A stretch of DNA of 64,000 nucleotides from Ectocarpus siliculosus (Eukaryota; Sar; Phaeophyceae; Ectocarpales; Ectocarpaceae): the NCBI GenBank assembly GCA_000310025.1, contig FN649737.1, forward strand, positions 1,327,367-1,391,366, given 5' to 3'. Below the pieces are notes generated by a model that had not been told where the DNA came from, ran no database searches, and was given only the letters and a program-made list of their open reading frames with translations. Shown piece by piece: positions 23,158-36,364 of the stretch (the stretch's first letter is position 1; each line of letters begins with the position of its first letter). The position numbers and the translations under genes were made by a program.

Positions 23158-26100
23158 ATGTCCCCAAAGCTTATTACTACCGGAGTAGACACTAATCACC
23201 TTGAACTCAAACAGCAGTAGGCACCTGGTTGTACTCAAGAAGAAAACGACAGCGGTGTTTGTGAATGATAAACATCCTCACGGCGATATCATGCCTGACT
23301 AAATCATGCCACACCAATTCGTCAGTCAGCGCAAGTGTTCAACCTCCCATGCGAACCGTAGAATGCCTACATTCAACAGTGAAGGACCTCGACGCTTCAA
23401 ACGACAAACAAGCACGTGGCGGACGACCACACAAAGTCCGGTAGATACGCGTACAGAGAAACTTACGCGACCAACACACCGCAAACAACGCGAAATGGGC
23501 AAAGTTGCCACACGCAAGAAAAATGATGAAAAAACAACAACCCAGAGGCAACGCTGAAAACTGTTACGAGGCGCTTCCAGGGTTGAGTTGAAATATCTCG
23601 AAATACCAAATATGGCGAAACGATCGGCATGATCGTTGAACAAGCCAATGTCGCGAAATTAGACAAACGTACGTAGCTCGCGAAGAAATACCACCAACAC
23701 GCTGTCATAAGGCGGCCTCCACGCAGTTCAATCACATGCAAAAGACAGGCACGCCACAACATAAATGCGCGGCGAGCTAAAGAATGTACAGAAACAGGCA
23801 GCGAAGAAATGCTATCAAAGCTCGACAAGATAGCCCTCACTCAACTCAAACAAATAATCACAGGGCATGCCGTATTGCTGCTTCAACTGAGCCCGAACCT
23901 TATTCGGCAGATCCAGCCGCCGCAGCTCGGATTTGACGAACTGCGGCGCGGCATTCCACACCTTGGACAACTCTTCCCAGGTGTTCTCTTCCTTGTCGAA
24001 ACACCTTGGACAACTCTTCCCAGGTGTTCTCTTCCTTGTCGATTCCGACCCACTCTACTTCCACGTCGAACCCAGGGCCATCTTCCCCCACCGACATGTC
24101 CACGATCGCCGCCATCTCGAACTCCCCCTGCGTGAAAGCATGCTGAAAGACCTCCTTCAACTCGGCCGTGATTTCGAGAGCGGCATCGGCGTAGAACCGC
24201 AAACGCGCGACATGGACGTCCCGAACTTCCCCCGACACGATGTTCTGAACTCCGTACACATGCAGTCTCCCGGCGGCGACAATCCTCCACGGCCCTGTCC
24301 ACGTCATGAGAAGTTTCGGTGTCGAACCATGCCGGCGAACACGCGCCACCAACACGTAGTCCCCCACCACGAAGTCAGGCAGGCTCCCAACTCGCGCAGA
24401 CGCCCGGTGCTTACTCCGACTCGCCTGCACCTTGTCGAGAACTTCCTTGTGCAGGTGACGTTGGGCCTCGACAACGTGCTGCACCTTCAGCCGCAAAGAC
24501 TTCTCATCCAGGACGTCTACCTTCCATTCGGCGCCTGTGGACGACGCCAAAGTGGAAAGCGCGGTGCGTGGCGCTCTACCAAACATGACGTGGTACGGCG
24601 TCGAGCCGTATCGTTCGCGGAAAGCGGTGTTCAACGCCTATTCCACAGCTGGTACCAGATCAAGCCAGTCACGAGTACTCCTCCACTCTTCCTGAACCAT
24701 GGCCTTGAGCGTACGAACCACCTCGCGCATCATGCGCTCGCACGTACCGTTAGACCAGGGAGAGTTGGCGACTGAAAATTTCCGGTCAACACCGAGTGCA
24801 GTCTCAAGGGCAGCCATCATGTGACTTTTGAAATGGGAAGCGGTATCACTCACCCAAACCTCCGGCACACCCAAGATCTTACACCACGTCATGAGATGTT
24901 GCGCAGTCAGGCGGGCAGTGCATGCCCCGGTGGGCTCCAGCCAAACCCAGTTGGACATGTCGTCCATCATGACCAAAATGTACTTGAACCCTCTTCCAAG
25001 CCATCATCCCCCAGCGGGCCACTCGCTCCCACGTAGAGGTAGTCAAAATGAACAACTTCGCCAGGGCGCGTGCCATGGACGGTCGGTCCAAGCGGGCGAG
25101 GCACCTTTTCTCTCGCCTTAGAGTCCATGCAATGCAGGCACTGCTTGACGAAGTCAGTGACATGCTCTTCCATCCGAAACCAGCAACAGTGCTCGGATAG
25201 GCGCTGCAAGGTGGCGACGGCGCCACGATGCCCGGCTTCTTTCATGTGTGCACAGACCATCAGTCGCACCTGCAACGCACTCGCCTGATCTGGAATCCAA
25301 AGCACGTCTCGCCCGTTCATGCCCACGCGAAACAATCCCTCGTCATCCAGAGTCGCCGTCCCCACCGCCGTCGAAAATGACGTGGCAGGCCCGGCAAGCG
25401 CGCCGAGCTTACTCCACGCCGCTTGTTGTGCATCACATACTACTTGCTTCGACGGCATGGCGGCATGAGGTTCGCTGGGGGCGTGAACCGCGGCAGCGCG
25501 AACACTCACCGACGGCACAGAGACCCACCGCGACAGAAAGTCCCCCTAGCAATTGCGCTCACCCGAAATGTGCCTGATGGTGTAATCGTACTGGCCCAAG
25601 ACAGCTTTCCACTGGTCCAGGCGCTGAGCCGTGGTTTTCGCTACGGCAGACACGCAAGCCTCCGGGTCGAAGATGTACGCGAGATTACGGTGGTCGGTGA
25701 AAATGTGCACGCCATCCCAAAGCAAATACTCCAACCGCTTGAACGTACTCACAATCGCGTACCCTTCCTTGTCCACCGTGGCCCACCGCTGCTGCGCGCC
25801 CTTGAAAGTGCCGCTCAGAAACCCCATCGGTTCATGAGCCATATCCTCCACAGGAACGCCACGATCCAGCTGGTGTTGGGGCACTTGCGTGAGAAAGCTC
25901 CCCCAATGCTCATCGGATGCATCGGGAAACATGAGGACGGCGCAACCTGGGCGAGGGTGAGACAGGGCAACAGCACGGGCAACAAGGTCTTGCGCGGCAG
26001 TCCACGCTTCGACGAGCGCGGGCGTGTCCACGCATCCTCAGCCATCGCGCGATTCTCGGCCACGCGCTTCGTCCGGCTCTTGGCACCAACCAAATGCTGC

Positions 26101-27130
26101 TCCAGAAACATGCGAAGCGGCCACACAACCTCCGCCATCCGCGGCAGAGACGTGCGCAGCCACTTTACCGCCTGCAGGAACTGCATCAGCTCGCCAGCCG
26201 TCTCAGGACGCCGCATTGTAGCCAACCCGCTGAGCCGCTCGGGATCGTGCTCGACCCGACCCTCCGAGTACACCTTCCCGCACCAAGTGATGCTGGTCTC
26301 AAAGAATGTGCACTTGTGGGCGGCCACGTAAAGGCCAGCCCCCTCCAGACAACCCAGAATCAAGTCAAGGGTGTCAAGCAAGTCGTCTTCATCCATCCCC
26401 CAATACACGACATCGTCTACCCAGACGAAGAAATTCAGCCCGTCCAAGATGCGCGTAAGGGTGGCCTGGAAATACGACGTGGCGTTCAAAATACCTTGCG
26501 GTACCCTCTTGGGCCTGTAGAGGCCGCCCGGCGTAGCAATCGTGATAATTTCCTGCGCCTCCGGAGCCAACGGGCACTGCCAATACCCTTGCAAGAGGTC
26601 CAAGCTCCCATAGAACTTGGCCGCACTGAGCTGAGCCATACTGGCTTCAGGGTTCGGCATCACACCAGGCACCTTCTCTACTTGCTTGTTTGCCGGACGA
26701 AAGTCACTCACCAGCCGGTATCCCCCTTTCTTCGGAGTCGCCATCGCGGCGCTGGCCCACACGGCCTGCATGTTGAGCACCGACAAGCTCACTTGGCACC
26801 ATTTTTCCTGCGAATCAACCGCGATACCTTCAGAATCAAACCCAGACAAACCTTCAGGCTGAACTCCACGAAACGCCGGCACGAATGGCCCCTCAGGGCC
26901 TGGTGGCACCCCCACACCCTCAGACGGCGCTGGAAAAGATGCGGGGGGAGTGGTAGCGGACGGGAACGGGTCGGGCGGCAGAAAAGGCGTCGGAGCGGCC
27001 TGCCCCTGGGATTCCCCGGAAAAAACAGCCCTACCTCCGACATGGCGTTGGTGAAAGTTGGTGGACGATGCCCCCCCGGAGCCTCGTCCCCCTCCTGAAG
27101 ACGGCTGTTGCTGCTGTTGACGGGAGAGCG

Positions 27131-27166
<36 letters not shown>

Positions 27167-27503
27167 ATATCCACGGGTGTCCCCGGTGCCGCGAAAATGC
27201 CCCCCATGCCCAGCGTGCTGGGTAGAGGCTTTGGCGGGGAACCGCTGAAGCGGACAGTTCTGCGGGGAGTGGCCGGGCTTCTTGCACCTGAAACATTGGA
27301 GCGTCTCTGAGCCATCGTGCCGTACGATGCCCGGGCAGATCCAGACAGCAGCTCCGCGGGAGATCAGGACAGCAGCTCCAAGACCGCAGCCTTGCACTCA
27401 GCGAAGCAAGAAAATCGCGGAGGAATAGCTCGCCCAGCTGTTGTCACGAAAATGGTTTTTGACCCTGACTGACCCTGGTCGGTCAGCCTGAGTTATCGAT
27501 AAC

Positions 27504-27776
27504 TATAGACACGCCTGAAGTCAGGCAGGGCCTAGGACCAGTATCCCCCCCCCGTGGCCTCGGGGGGCTGGTCAATTCACCTCCTTGGTGATGGTAAACA
27601 CAGTGTATTATTATTGCACACGAGTCTCGTCTCTCTCTCTCCATGTCTATCTCTCTCCTGCCAACAAGCCAACCAGGCGAATAGAAACCCCAATCTACCA
27701 TATCTTTGACATGCATACATATCCAACGGCAGCTTCCCACCGTGAACTACTGCTACCCAGGTGCGCTGCGTCCACG
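27504..27776 (-). repeat. LTR of gypsy copy A (5' LTR)
   Basis: 273 bp, matching the left LTR and both LTRs of copy B. The palindrome GTTATCGATAAC sits just inside the internal boundary in both copies. Confidence 0.9.
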
Positions 27777-30700
27777 TACACTTTATATCAGGTCAGTCGA
27801 TGATGCCTCAAATTTGCGTGTTTTTCAGATACCGGTCTCCCTCACGTTCTTCGTCGCATCTTTGGCATTCGACAAGACATGTCGAGAGCCACATGTTGTT
27901 TTTGTGGGGCAGTCTACGTGGAACCGGCACACGAATATTTTGGTATGTTTGGATGTGCCGTGAGAGGGTAGAGCTAATGTTTCTCGTTTATGCTCGGCAC
28001 GGGCGGCGTATATTTCCCGTCCGGCCGGGGTACAACTGGGCAGCGTGCGGCCTGCACGAACGTGGAGGGGGCTCCAGCTTGCAGAAGAAGGGCGTGGAGA
28101 GAGGAAACAGGTACATGACGACTAAACATGTGCAAAGCCATTCGACCGTGTGTCAGTCGACGTTATCAGACGCGGTTGTGCCATCATGATTACCGTCCCC
28201 CCCCCCACACAAGGAACAAGCAAAAATGTTACCTGCCGCCCCTCCACCCCTCACCCTGCAACGGGAGGGGTTCATCAAACCCTGCGCTGGTGACAGCCTG
28301 CCCGTTCCCCCAGATGTTTTGATCTGTATTTCTTTCGTGTTTTGGATGGTGGGTTTCTCTTGACAGTTGATATCGTTGATGTTGCTGGCGAGCCTTGATG
28401 CTGATACGCTGTGCACGCTGCTGCTGAGAAGACAAATTGTGTTGTGTTCCTCGATGGAGTGATGTGAAAGAACTTTTTCTTGTGGCATACTAAGTCAGGC
28501 ACATAAACAAACCCACCTCCTAATGGCCATACCTTCACAACTTGGTATTTTGTATGTATGTCGCATGCATATATATATGACGCGTATATATAAATCAATA
28601 TATGACGCATATAATTAACATATGCATATGGTAAGGTATCCGTTCGACTGGTGATGACGCCCCATCTTACTATTTCTACGTCGCATGACGTGTGGAGGGG
28701 AGCGGAGGGCTCCAACCAGGGTTGTGTGTTTATGATTTTGTTTTCGTATTTTATCGCTCTGCTAATGCTTGTGGTCCATTTTTTTTTTCTGTATTCCTTT
28801 TTTTGGTAAGTTAGCCTGTGACCACGGAAATTGGCCGCGTCACGTGTTGGATAAGTACGGCGAGGTTGAGACAGAAGGAGGTACTGGATAGAGAGACCGG
28901 GATGGTTTTTAATGTGAAGACAATAACAATACAGTTGACGGACCGCTCGCAAGAAAATTTTCATAAGAAATTCAGGCTCACTTTTCCGTGAAAAGTGTAG
29001 AGTCTTTCGAACTGAGATTTTTTCTTCCTTTTAACATAAAAAGTTCGTTTTAAGCTTTCAGTTATAGGAACGGTTCCGAGAACTGAGGAACGGTACCCAA
29101 AGTCTCGTTAAAGCAGACTTTGGTCGGCCCAGACTCAGCTTTTAACAGCCAAATGGCCCACTAAAGCTGAGTTTCGTTGAGTTCAGTTTTTAGCGACACA
29201 GGTTACGGAGATCATGTTGGAGCGGCCAGCATCAGCGAGAGTTAGCCAACCCAGCCAAAACTTTCTGGATTAGTGCTGCATGGTACATGCCGTGTGTGGG
29301 GTGCTGCTACTGCTGATGATGGCAAGAGGGTGTGCTCGGTCATCGTGGTGCTCGAAATATGTGGATCAAAATATGAACCACGCATACACAAGGCCGAGAT
29401 CAACCGTGGCAACAGGAGAGGAGCTCTCTCGGCACGCGGACATAAACCGAAGAGACGAGAGCAAGCACAGGAAACATACGGCGCTCTCACCACCACACAC
29501 ACATACTCCTTCTCTGTTGCGATAGGTACTGGCTGGTGTTATGAGAGAGCAGAGAGCGTACGCGTCTCCTGCAAAAATAGCAACCTCCTGCCTCTATTTG
29601 CTCTCCGGGCGCGCTGATACTTTTAATTTTTTTCGTGCACAGAAGAAGGAGGTGTAGGGAATTCCCGGTGCACACTCTACACCGTGATGCCGACCCTACT
29701 CGAGTGCTAGAGGTACCACAAAGTGTTGGCCGCATGCTCATCTCGCTCTGTGGGACCTCAAAAATGTTGGCCTCCTGTCGTCTGCGCAGGGTATAGCCCG
29801 ACCTGAAAATAGCCCACTTAATCTGAGTCTGTTCGCGAGAGCGCGGGAAATTTCTGAGGAAGGCTCTTGAAGCTAAAAGCTTAAAACGGAGTCGCGAAAG
29901 CCAGCTTTCAGCAGACCGGTCCGAAATAGTTTGGTAAGAGAATTGAGATAAGAAACAGAGCTCAATCGTGGATCCTACACTTAACCCTATACAAAGCCCC
30001 TACAACGACTGTGGCTGTGAAATAAGAAATCGAGCCTCAACCCATATTTGACATTTCTTGTCAGCGGGCGTCAACTGTATGCGGGGGGGGGGGGTACGCA
30101 AAATGGAAAATATGGTCCACCGGTGACCCGTGAATGAGTTCGCAAAAGTGGTGAACCTCGGGGAGAGAAAAATTACCTCGTTAATTGTCGAAAATCATGT
30201 ACAGAGCAGAAGGCAAGACAAGAGCGAGAGACATAGAGCATAAATGTTCCGGCACAGCAGGCGGGTTCAGTTTCTACTGCGGTGAACGACATATACGAAC
30301 ATCAAACTTATGTTGAGGAATAGTCTATCTACACTCGTCCATCTTGACTCGCCTGTACAACGGGGTGGCGAACGAGACCACGGCGGGACCAAAGGGCTGA
30401 ACAGCGGGTCGCCGATACCGACTCCGTAAGAGGAGACACGCTGATCCAGCTTTCCGGCTTCGTCGATGGTCCGACCGCTAAGTACAAGGACACAGAAGGC
30501 GAATCTAGATTTCATAATTCGGCAAAAGGGACGGCAGGGCTGGGGTGGAAGTGTGAGAGGCTCGTAGAGTGTTGGACCCACCTTGGTGTACGGTCGTAGA
30601 AACGCGCCCAACTCCGACTTTATTTACCGCTTGTCGTTCTAGCTAGTACCGGCCGAAGCCAGAAGAAGCGCACGTCTTTTTCTATATGTATCTGTCCCCT

Positions 30701-31763
30701 CCCCCTCCCACGGCATGCTTGTCTTGACCACACGTAGCAGCATGGCACATACGAGAAATGAAATCAGTAGCATGAGCATATTTACCGCTCCCAAGGTCCC
30801 ACAAGACACCCCGTGCAAATATTTCGGAAGTTCGGGCGAGCCCTGTGTGTGCCTTCTACTCTCGCGCTCTCAACAACTCCCCTCAGTATACCATCCCGTT
30901 TTACTCGCCTCTCCCTACAGCCCAAAGTGAGAGTATCCCAGGCCACTTACACGCCCTAGTGCTGCCGCGGAGACAGCGGTGGCCCCTGCGCTTGTCACGA
31001 CCGGCGACAGAGCCGCCTTGCAACGCGCATAAGGAGGAGCGGAGGAGCAAGAAAGTAGGCCCCCGGATTGTAAGCCGACGTGCCCGGCCGCGAAACCAAA
31101 CAGAGTCGCCAGGTCTATCGACAAGATAGCTCCCACGTACGCTATCGGGAGAAGTAGATAATCGTAGGCCCCCGGGAGGTTTTTCCTGATGTTTTTGGGT
31201 CTAGACCTGCGGATCTAGACACAACCCCTGACGCCACGGCCTAAACCCCCAGCCTCCGAACAAGCGTCGGACAGAAGAACCCCCGGTCGAAGGTGTCATC
31301 AAAGCCGTTCTCGGGGGTGAAGAAGCCGCGACGGGAGCTACGGCAAGGGTGGACAAGGCGGGAGAAAAACCGTCACCGGGATCAAGCCACAGCAGCGGTG
31401 GGGATAGCCAAGATCATCGATGGGTGCGGCACCCTGCTGTGGACAAACGTGGGACTTCGGCGCCACAGCCTTGGTTGCTCCCCCATTTTTTTGCTCTCCC
31501 GCCCGCCCCTTTTCACCTGCAAACAGCCCCACAGCATACCGGCCACGCTGAGTGGAAGCGACCACCGGAAGCGGGAAATAATACTCCGCAGCCCAAGGTC
31601 CGCGGCGACGATCGACAGCATCGACAAACTCGACGCCAACGGCGGCCGCCCTGCTCCGCCGGATACAAGAAGGTCGTGACGCACTCCGAATCTAACAAAG
31701 GTTTGGCGTGATTCACCATACATTAATTCCATATTGGCGGGAGTAGTGCTTACTTCGGCCGCA
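27777..31763. other. 4 kb with no recognised gene
   Basis: The first ~26 bases resemble the internal sequence next to the 3' LTR of gypsy copy B. The rest holds short ATAT tracts (28560-28625) and G runs near 30080. Frames such as 28275-28964 minus show no domain or splice context. Confidence 0.35.
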
Positions 31764-31772
31764 TCTTTAAAA

Positions 31773-33066
31773 GGGAAATAGACACAAGTGGGTATACCCA
31801 CCCCTTTCTCGGACAAAAGTGGGTACTCGAAAATCCAGCGTGCGCGCACTCCATAGGCGACCCCCAAACGACTCAAAACCCCATTCTGACACCTGGGCGA
31901 CACAGCCAGGGACCACACACAGCATGGGCATCGATTGTTTCCCACTTTTAGGCACACCTTTGGCCCTAATACCGCCGACGCGCGCAAGGCCTCACCAGAG
32001 TGCCCACTTATGTCCGACATCGCGGTGGGTATACCCACCGGCGTCAACTAATTTTTTCATGTACCCACTTGTGTCTGTATTTTGACCCACTTTTGTCCAA
32101 ATTGTACCAACTTTTGTCCACTTACGGACGGCAGAAATCGAGCGGAAATCGACCTCCACGTCACCGCACGGCAGAACATCGAATAGACTCGGAACGTCTC
32201 AGAACCTCCCAAAACCGTATCCATGGCATCTTTCCTATCCATGGCTGCCGACTGCGGACCGACCACGGAGGAACATGTCAGAAACATGCCAGACCCCTTC
32301 GGTACCGGCACGGGAAGATACCCGCGGCAAGCCGACTGCTGCCGTGACGAGTCGGTGTGCACTTGTCGTGGTGGTTAGTGTTTTTGTGTGTGTGTGTTGT
32401 TGCTGTTTGCGCGTCTTTTTGTTCTGTACGCGCGACCCGTTGGTTGTGTTGTCCGTTGTGTGTCACGCATTTATGTGTGGCGTGCCGTTAGTGCGCTGCT
32501 TGCCGGGCTTGCCGCGGGTATCTTCCCGTGCCGGTACCGAAGGGGTCTGGCATGTTTCTGACATGTTCCTCCGTGGTCGGTCCGCAGTCGGCAGCCATGG
32601 ATAGGAAAGATGCCATGGATACGGTTTTGGGAGGTTCTGAGACGTTCCGAGTCTATTTGATGTTCTGCCGTGCGGTGACGTGGAGGTCGATTTCCGCTCG
32701 ATTTCTGTCGTCCGTAAGTGGACAAAAGTGGGTACAATTTGGACAAAAGTGGGTCAAAATACAGACACAAGTGGGTACATGAAAAAATTAGTTGACGCCG
32801 GTGGGTATACCCACCGCGATGTCGGACATAAGTGGGCACTCTGGTGAGGCCTTGCGCGCGTCGGCGGTATTAGGGCCAAAGGTGTGCCTAAAAGTGGGAA
32901 ACAATCGATGCCCATGCTGTGTATGGTCCCTGGCTGTGTCGCCCAGGTGTCAGAATGGGGTTTTGAGTCGTTTGGGGGTCGCCTATGGAGTGCGCGCACG
33001 CTGGATTTTCGAGTACCCACTTTTGTCCGAGAAAGGGGTGGGTATACCCACTTGTGTCTATTTCCC
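31773..33066. mobile_element. foldback DNA transposon with 9-bp target duplication (MULE-like)
   Basis: Arms of about 560 bp (31773-32333 and 32507-33066) are near-identical inverted repeats around a 173-bp GT-rich loop. The termini are GGGAAATAGACACAAG and its complement. The 9-bp sequence TCTTTAAAA abuts both ends (31764-31772 and 33067-33075). Long TIRs with a 9-bp duplication are characteristic of Mutator-like elements. Each arm carries about eight copies of a GGACAAAAGTGGGTA-type motif in both orientations, two of them fused into the palindrome GTGGGTATACCCAC. There is no transposase gene, so it is non-autonomous. Confidence 0.88.
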
Positions 33067-33169
33067 TCTTTAAAACCTTTTTGGCGTGATACGTTATACT
33101 CACACATATTGAAGACTAAGCGCGTATCCTACTGTGGTTGATAGTACACTTCATCGTTCGGAGTGTTAC

Positions 33170-34010
33170 TGCTTGGTCTTGGCGTGCCTGCTGTACCGGG
33201 ATACATTCTCTATCATTTCGGATTGTTGGTGTTTGGCAGCTACCTACCTGACACGGGTGTTTGTATGTTTGTATGCTGGCGAAATATCTACGATATCTAC
33301 TTTCGAGATGAGGGCGTTTGTGATGGTGCGTAACATTGCTGGTCAACATTCTGTAGGATACTTGTGAGACTTGGTGTTTGTGTGAGGTTTCCATTTGCTT
33401 TTCTTGATGTTGATTAGGCGATTTGACCGTTCTTTGCGATTGGTATGATTCAATGCTCGCGTTGCGTCTGTGTTTTTGGCTTGTAGTCAGAGCCCAGTTT
33501 GCTTTCAAGCTTATCGGGCTCTACTCGGGTTCTACTGAGAAGTAGCGATGTGCTTCGGAAGCGTTGTGGACAAGGCTCTTGCTCAGGGCCCAGATATGGT
33601 AGTTGGAGATGTTGATTGTACCCCCTTGTCGTCCCATCCAGGAGTCTCTGCTGAAGTCTGCACAAAATATAATCTCCTCGCTTGTCTTCCCTTCTACCCC
33701 CCTCTATGAGGGCTTAAGGGCCTAACCTTCCCCCTCACACCTTGGGGAGGCTGGCCTAGGGGTCAGCGGAGGGCATGGCTCTCTTGTTCACATCCCGCGA
33801 ACAGTGGATGCCGATGTGAGGGGGGAGGCTGAGCCCCTAAGCCCCAGTAGAGGGGGGTGGAAGGGAACAGGAGTATTATTATTGACTGACGTCAATAGAG
33901 GCGTCCGAGAAGGGACAACAATGGAGTACCATCATCTCCAACTACCATGTCCGAGGCCCCAGCAGCGCCCTGTCCACAACCCTCTGGCACCGGACCCTCT
34001 TCGGAGTCTG
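33170..34010. repeat. diverged repeat with inverted arms (family X relative)
   Basis: Positions 33290-33545 are a diverged copy of 38385-38645 (shared TTTGTGATGGTGCGTA and TTTTTGGCTTGTAG-type blocks). Positions 33540-33770 and 33790-34010 form imperfect inverted arms meeting near 33780, each with GTTGTGGACA, CATGGTAGTTGGAGATG-type and CTTCCACCCCCCTCTA-type blocks. It appears to be an old foldback or a tail-to-tail pair of the dispersed family. Confidence 0.55.
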
Positions 34011-35040
34011 GCGTAGGAGAGCTGCCTGTAGGTGCCCTTTTTGCTTTGTATCCGATAACTCGCGGGAACAGCAGGTGGCGTACCTCGATAGAGGTTGCAG
34101 CGTGAGACTCATGCTCCGCAACCGTATACAGTGCCTCCGTCGTCTCCGCCTGGAGCAGGCGGGTCTTGAGTCAAAAACGTGCTCTCGGCCTGTCGAAAAA
34201 CTCACAGGTATATCTCAGGTAGTTGACCCCTCGGGTGCAGTTGCCACCCTCGTTGACGAGTGCACGTAGGTACCAGAACTCAGTCATCTGGGCGTCTTCG
34301 ATGATCAGCGGTGACGACGGTGGCGGCGGGGGGAATAGTGGTCTCTGAATGACTTCAAGGCAATTGCGGCTAAGAACGGATCTACAGACGCCGAACCACG
34401 GGTGTTGGAGTCCCGTAATGAACTTGGACGGAAGCAGCGACGGTGGAGCGTGTATCTACAGGGAGGTAAGAGGTTTATGAAATTCTGACATTATTTAAGG
34501 AAAAATACGTACACACACAGAGACTACCCATTCGAGATATACCCACAATCGAACGGGATTTGGTGGAGATTTTTCAGTGAGTGGAGGAAAACCGGCTGGG
34601 TCTGTACACTGATGATTTACATCAATGATGCCAGCTGGTGCTATGTACAAAAACATCTGTATAGGTAACGTACATTTTACAATACACTCCCTACAGTTCT
34701 CTACTGGGTCAACGACAAAATATCGGGGAGAATCCATCCGTCGTGTCGTGCGTTGTGAAATGTAACCTTCACAGAGGACACGGCGCATTGTCTATTGACA
34801 ACTTGCTGGTTTGTTAGATTTTAGGAATAGTATTGTTGTTGTAAAAATCATGGAAGAAGAGGAGGCTAGACGACAAAGAACGCTCAGACGAGACAACACG
34901 CTCAGCAACAGTACAGCCATGGCAACAACCAATGAGTCGGGAGGAGGGCAGCAGACGGACCAGACGAAGAGAGTAAACGAGGAGAAGCGGCCCGAGTAGC
35001 GCAATTCGTGCCGGATTGAACTCCTCGGATATATCCCCCC
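34011..35040. other. no feature recognised
   Basis: No convincing exon or repeat copy. The stretch around 34500-34560 resembles 1620-1690 (ACACACAGAG...CCCATTCGAGATATACCCAC), a short dispersed similarity. Confidence 0.35.
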
Positions 35041-35044
35041 CCTA

Positions 35045-35665
35045 TCACATCCCCCGCCCCCGATGATTGCCATCGGGGTTGGGTTTTCGTCGCTAGGCAA
35101 CGACGGTGTATTTCATGCCGCCCCCCGGTGTTTGCCATCGGGGTTGGATGTTCGTCGCTTGGCAGCGATGTTGTAAAACAAGCCGATCACTTCGTGAGCT
35201 CGGTCGGCAGCCAGGTTACCGCTTTTTTGTACCTCTGACTTGTTGTTGGGCGGTAGCCATAATGGTGGTCGAGTTGATTATGTTGTGCGGGGTCGAGAAC
35301 CCTCACTCCGCACGAAGGGGATAATCGCACCACGTTGTGTTAAAATAATCAAGCACCGTCGAGGCAGCTACCCAGTGCTAATAACTGTCTCTGGAAGTGA
35401 ACGCACCAGAAAATGAATTAAGTCATACGCAGCTGTCATCCGTACGCAAGGAAGTAAGCACAAGATGCCGAACACCCTTAGCAGGATGCAGCGCACCCTT
35501 CATGCGGCTCGCCGAATACCTCACGGCGCTTCGCGCTTGGTGATGTGAGAGCCTGGTCCGGTGCAAACCCGGCGTGCTCCGTCCCGGCTTTGTTGGGATG
35601 CGAAGTTGATGGTCTAACGACTACGGCATGCACGACTATGACTACACCTCCCGCCCCCCTCCCCT
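35045..35665 (+). mobile_element. C-tailed retroposon, copy 2
   Basis: Two ~65-bp tandem units (about 35068-35190, each with CGGGGTTGG and TTCGTCGC) are followed by the same body as copy 1. The unit ends GCATGCACGACTATGACTAC and then a C-rich tail (CTCCCGCCCCCCTCCCC). It is noncoding and more diverged from copies 1 and 3 than those are from each other. Confidence 0.7.
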
Positions 35666-36364
35666 CCCCAAATTCACTGCATTATTGCACCAACCCACAG
35701 CGAGCGAAGAAACGTGCCTTCTGCTATATCGCTGGTGGCCCTGTTTGGTTGTTCGGTACAGTAGTGTCTTTGGCGTGTGTCTTGTCTTTCCAGATGGCAT
35801 TCTCTCTCTTTTCCATGAAGTACCAACATTGAACCAGGGATTTACTTCTCTCTCTGACCTCTCTGACCCGTGACGTTAACTTCCAGTTTCATTTTTGAGT
35901 CTCATCTAGCGTGTAGAGGCGAGCGGGGGGCTCTTGAAGATCTATCGTTGATTTCTATTGGCTTGTGCATTCTGGTCCATCACATTTGAACACACCTCTT
36001 TCAGGGTAAGTTAGATGGTGACTACGGGAATGGACCGCGTCAAGTGTTTCATCAGTACGAACAGAGGGAGCTACTGGATTACTAAGACGGTCGGAACAGT
36101 TTTTAAATGTGAAGACAGCAACAACAACAGCGTGGCTAGGGTGTGCGTTTCTGTTGTGTCTGGTGTGTGTTGGAGCGCGCCTCGTGTCTTCCTGTCCGTT
36201 GATGTGTATGCAGCCAGGTCCAGTCGAACAGGAAGCCTCTCGCTGTCTGTAGATCGCTCACTGACTTTCTCTTCAAACACATCCCAATCACATGTGCATA
36301 TGCGCAGGCGTTCGCAGTCACCCCCGCTTAGAGCAAATGTGAGTCACCCGTCTTCTCTAAGACC
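35666..36364. other. no feature recognised
   Basis: No exon or repeat copy that I can support on either strand. Confidence 0.3.

Larger units (their letters stand above)
22885..27776 (-). mobile_element. Ty3/gypsy chromodomain retrotransposon, copy A
   Basis: Two 273-bp LTRs bound an internal region read on the minus strand. Parts in order: CCHC zinc knuckle (CFRCKKPGHSPQNC, about 27255-27300), a CAG-repeat glutamine stretch, reverse transcriptase with the FVWVDD active-site motif (about 26100-26800), RNase H (FTDHRNLAYIFD, about 25545-25940), integrase zinc-binding and core domains (about 24640-25265), and a C-terminal chromodomain-like block (about 23900-24060). The order RT-RH-INT-chromodomain defines the chromovirus branch. 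It is shorter than copy B and carries several breaks. TACA occurs on both outer flanks, a plausible target-site duplication. Where comparable, the proteins differ from copy B by only a few residues, so the copies are young relative to each other. Confidence 0.9.

Noticed and set aside
26094-27098. 334-residue plus-strand frame, repeated at 41273-42277 on the minus strand
   Set aside because: Antisense of the gypsy reverse-transcriptase region in both copies; no independent motifs.
28275-28964. 229-residue minus-strand frame
   Set aside because: Passes through AT tracts and low-complexity sequence; no similarity.
28960-29960. Weak inverted similarity around TTTTAAGCTTTYAG at both sides
   Set aside because: Only a short core matches and the boundaries are unclear; not enough to call a TIR element.
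31293-32047. Overlapping frames across the left edge of the foldback
   Set aside because: They enter the transposon arm and recur mirrored in the other arm; no coding signal.
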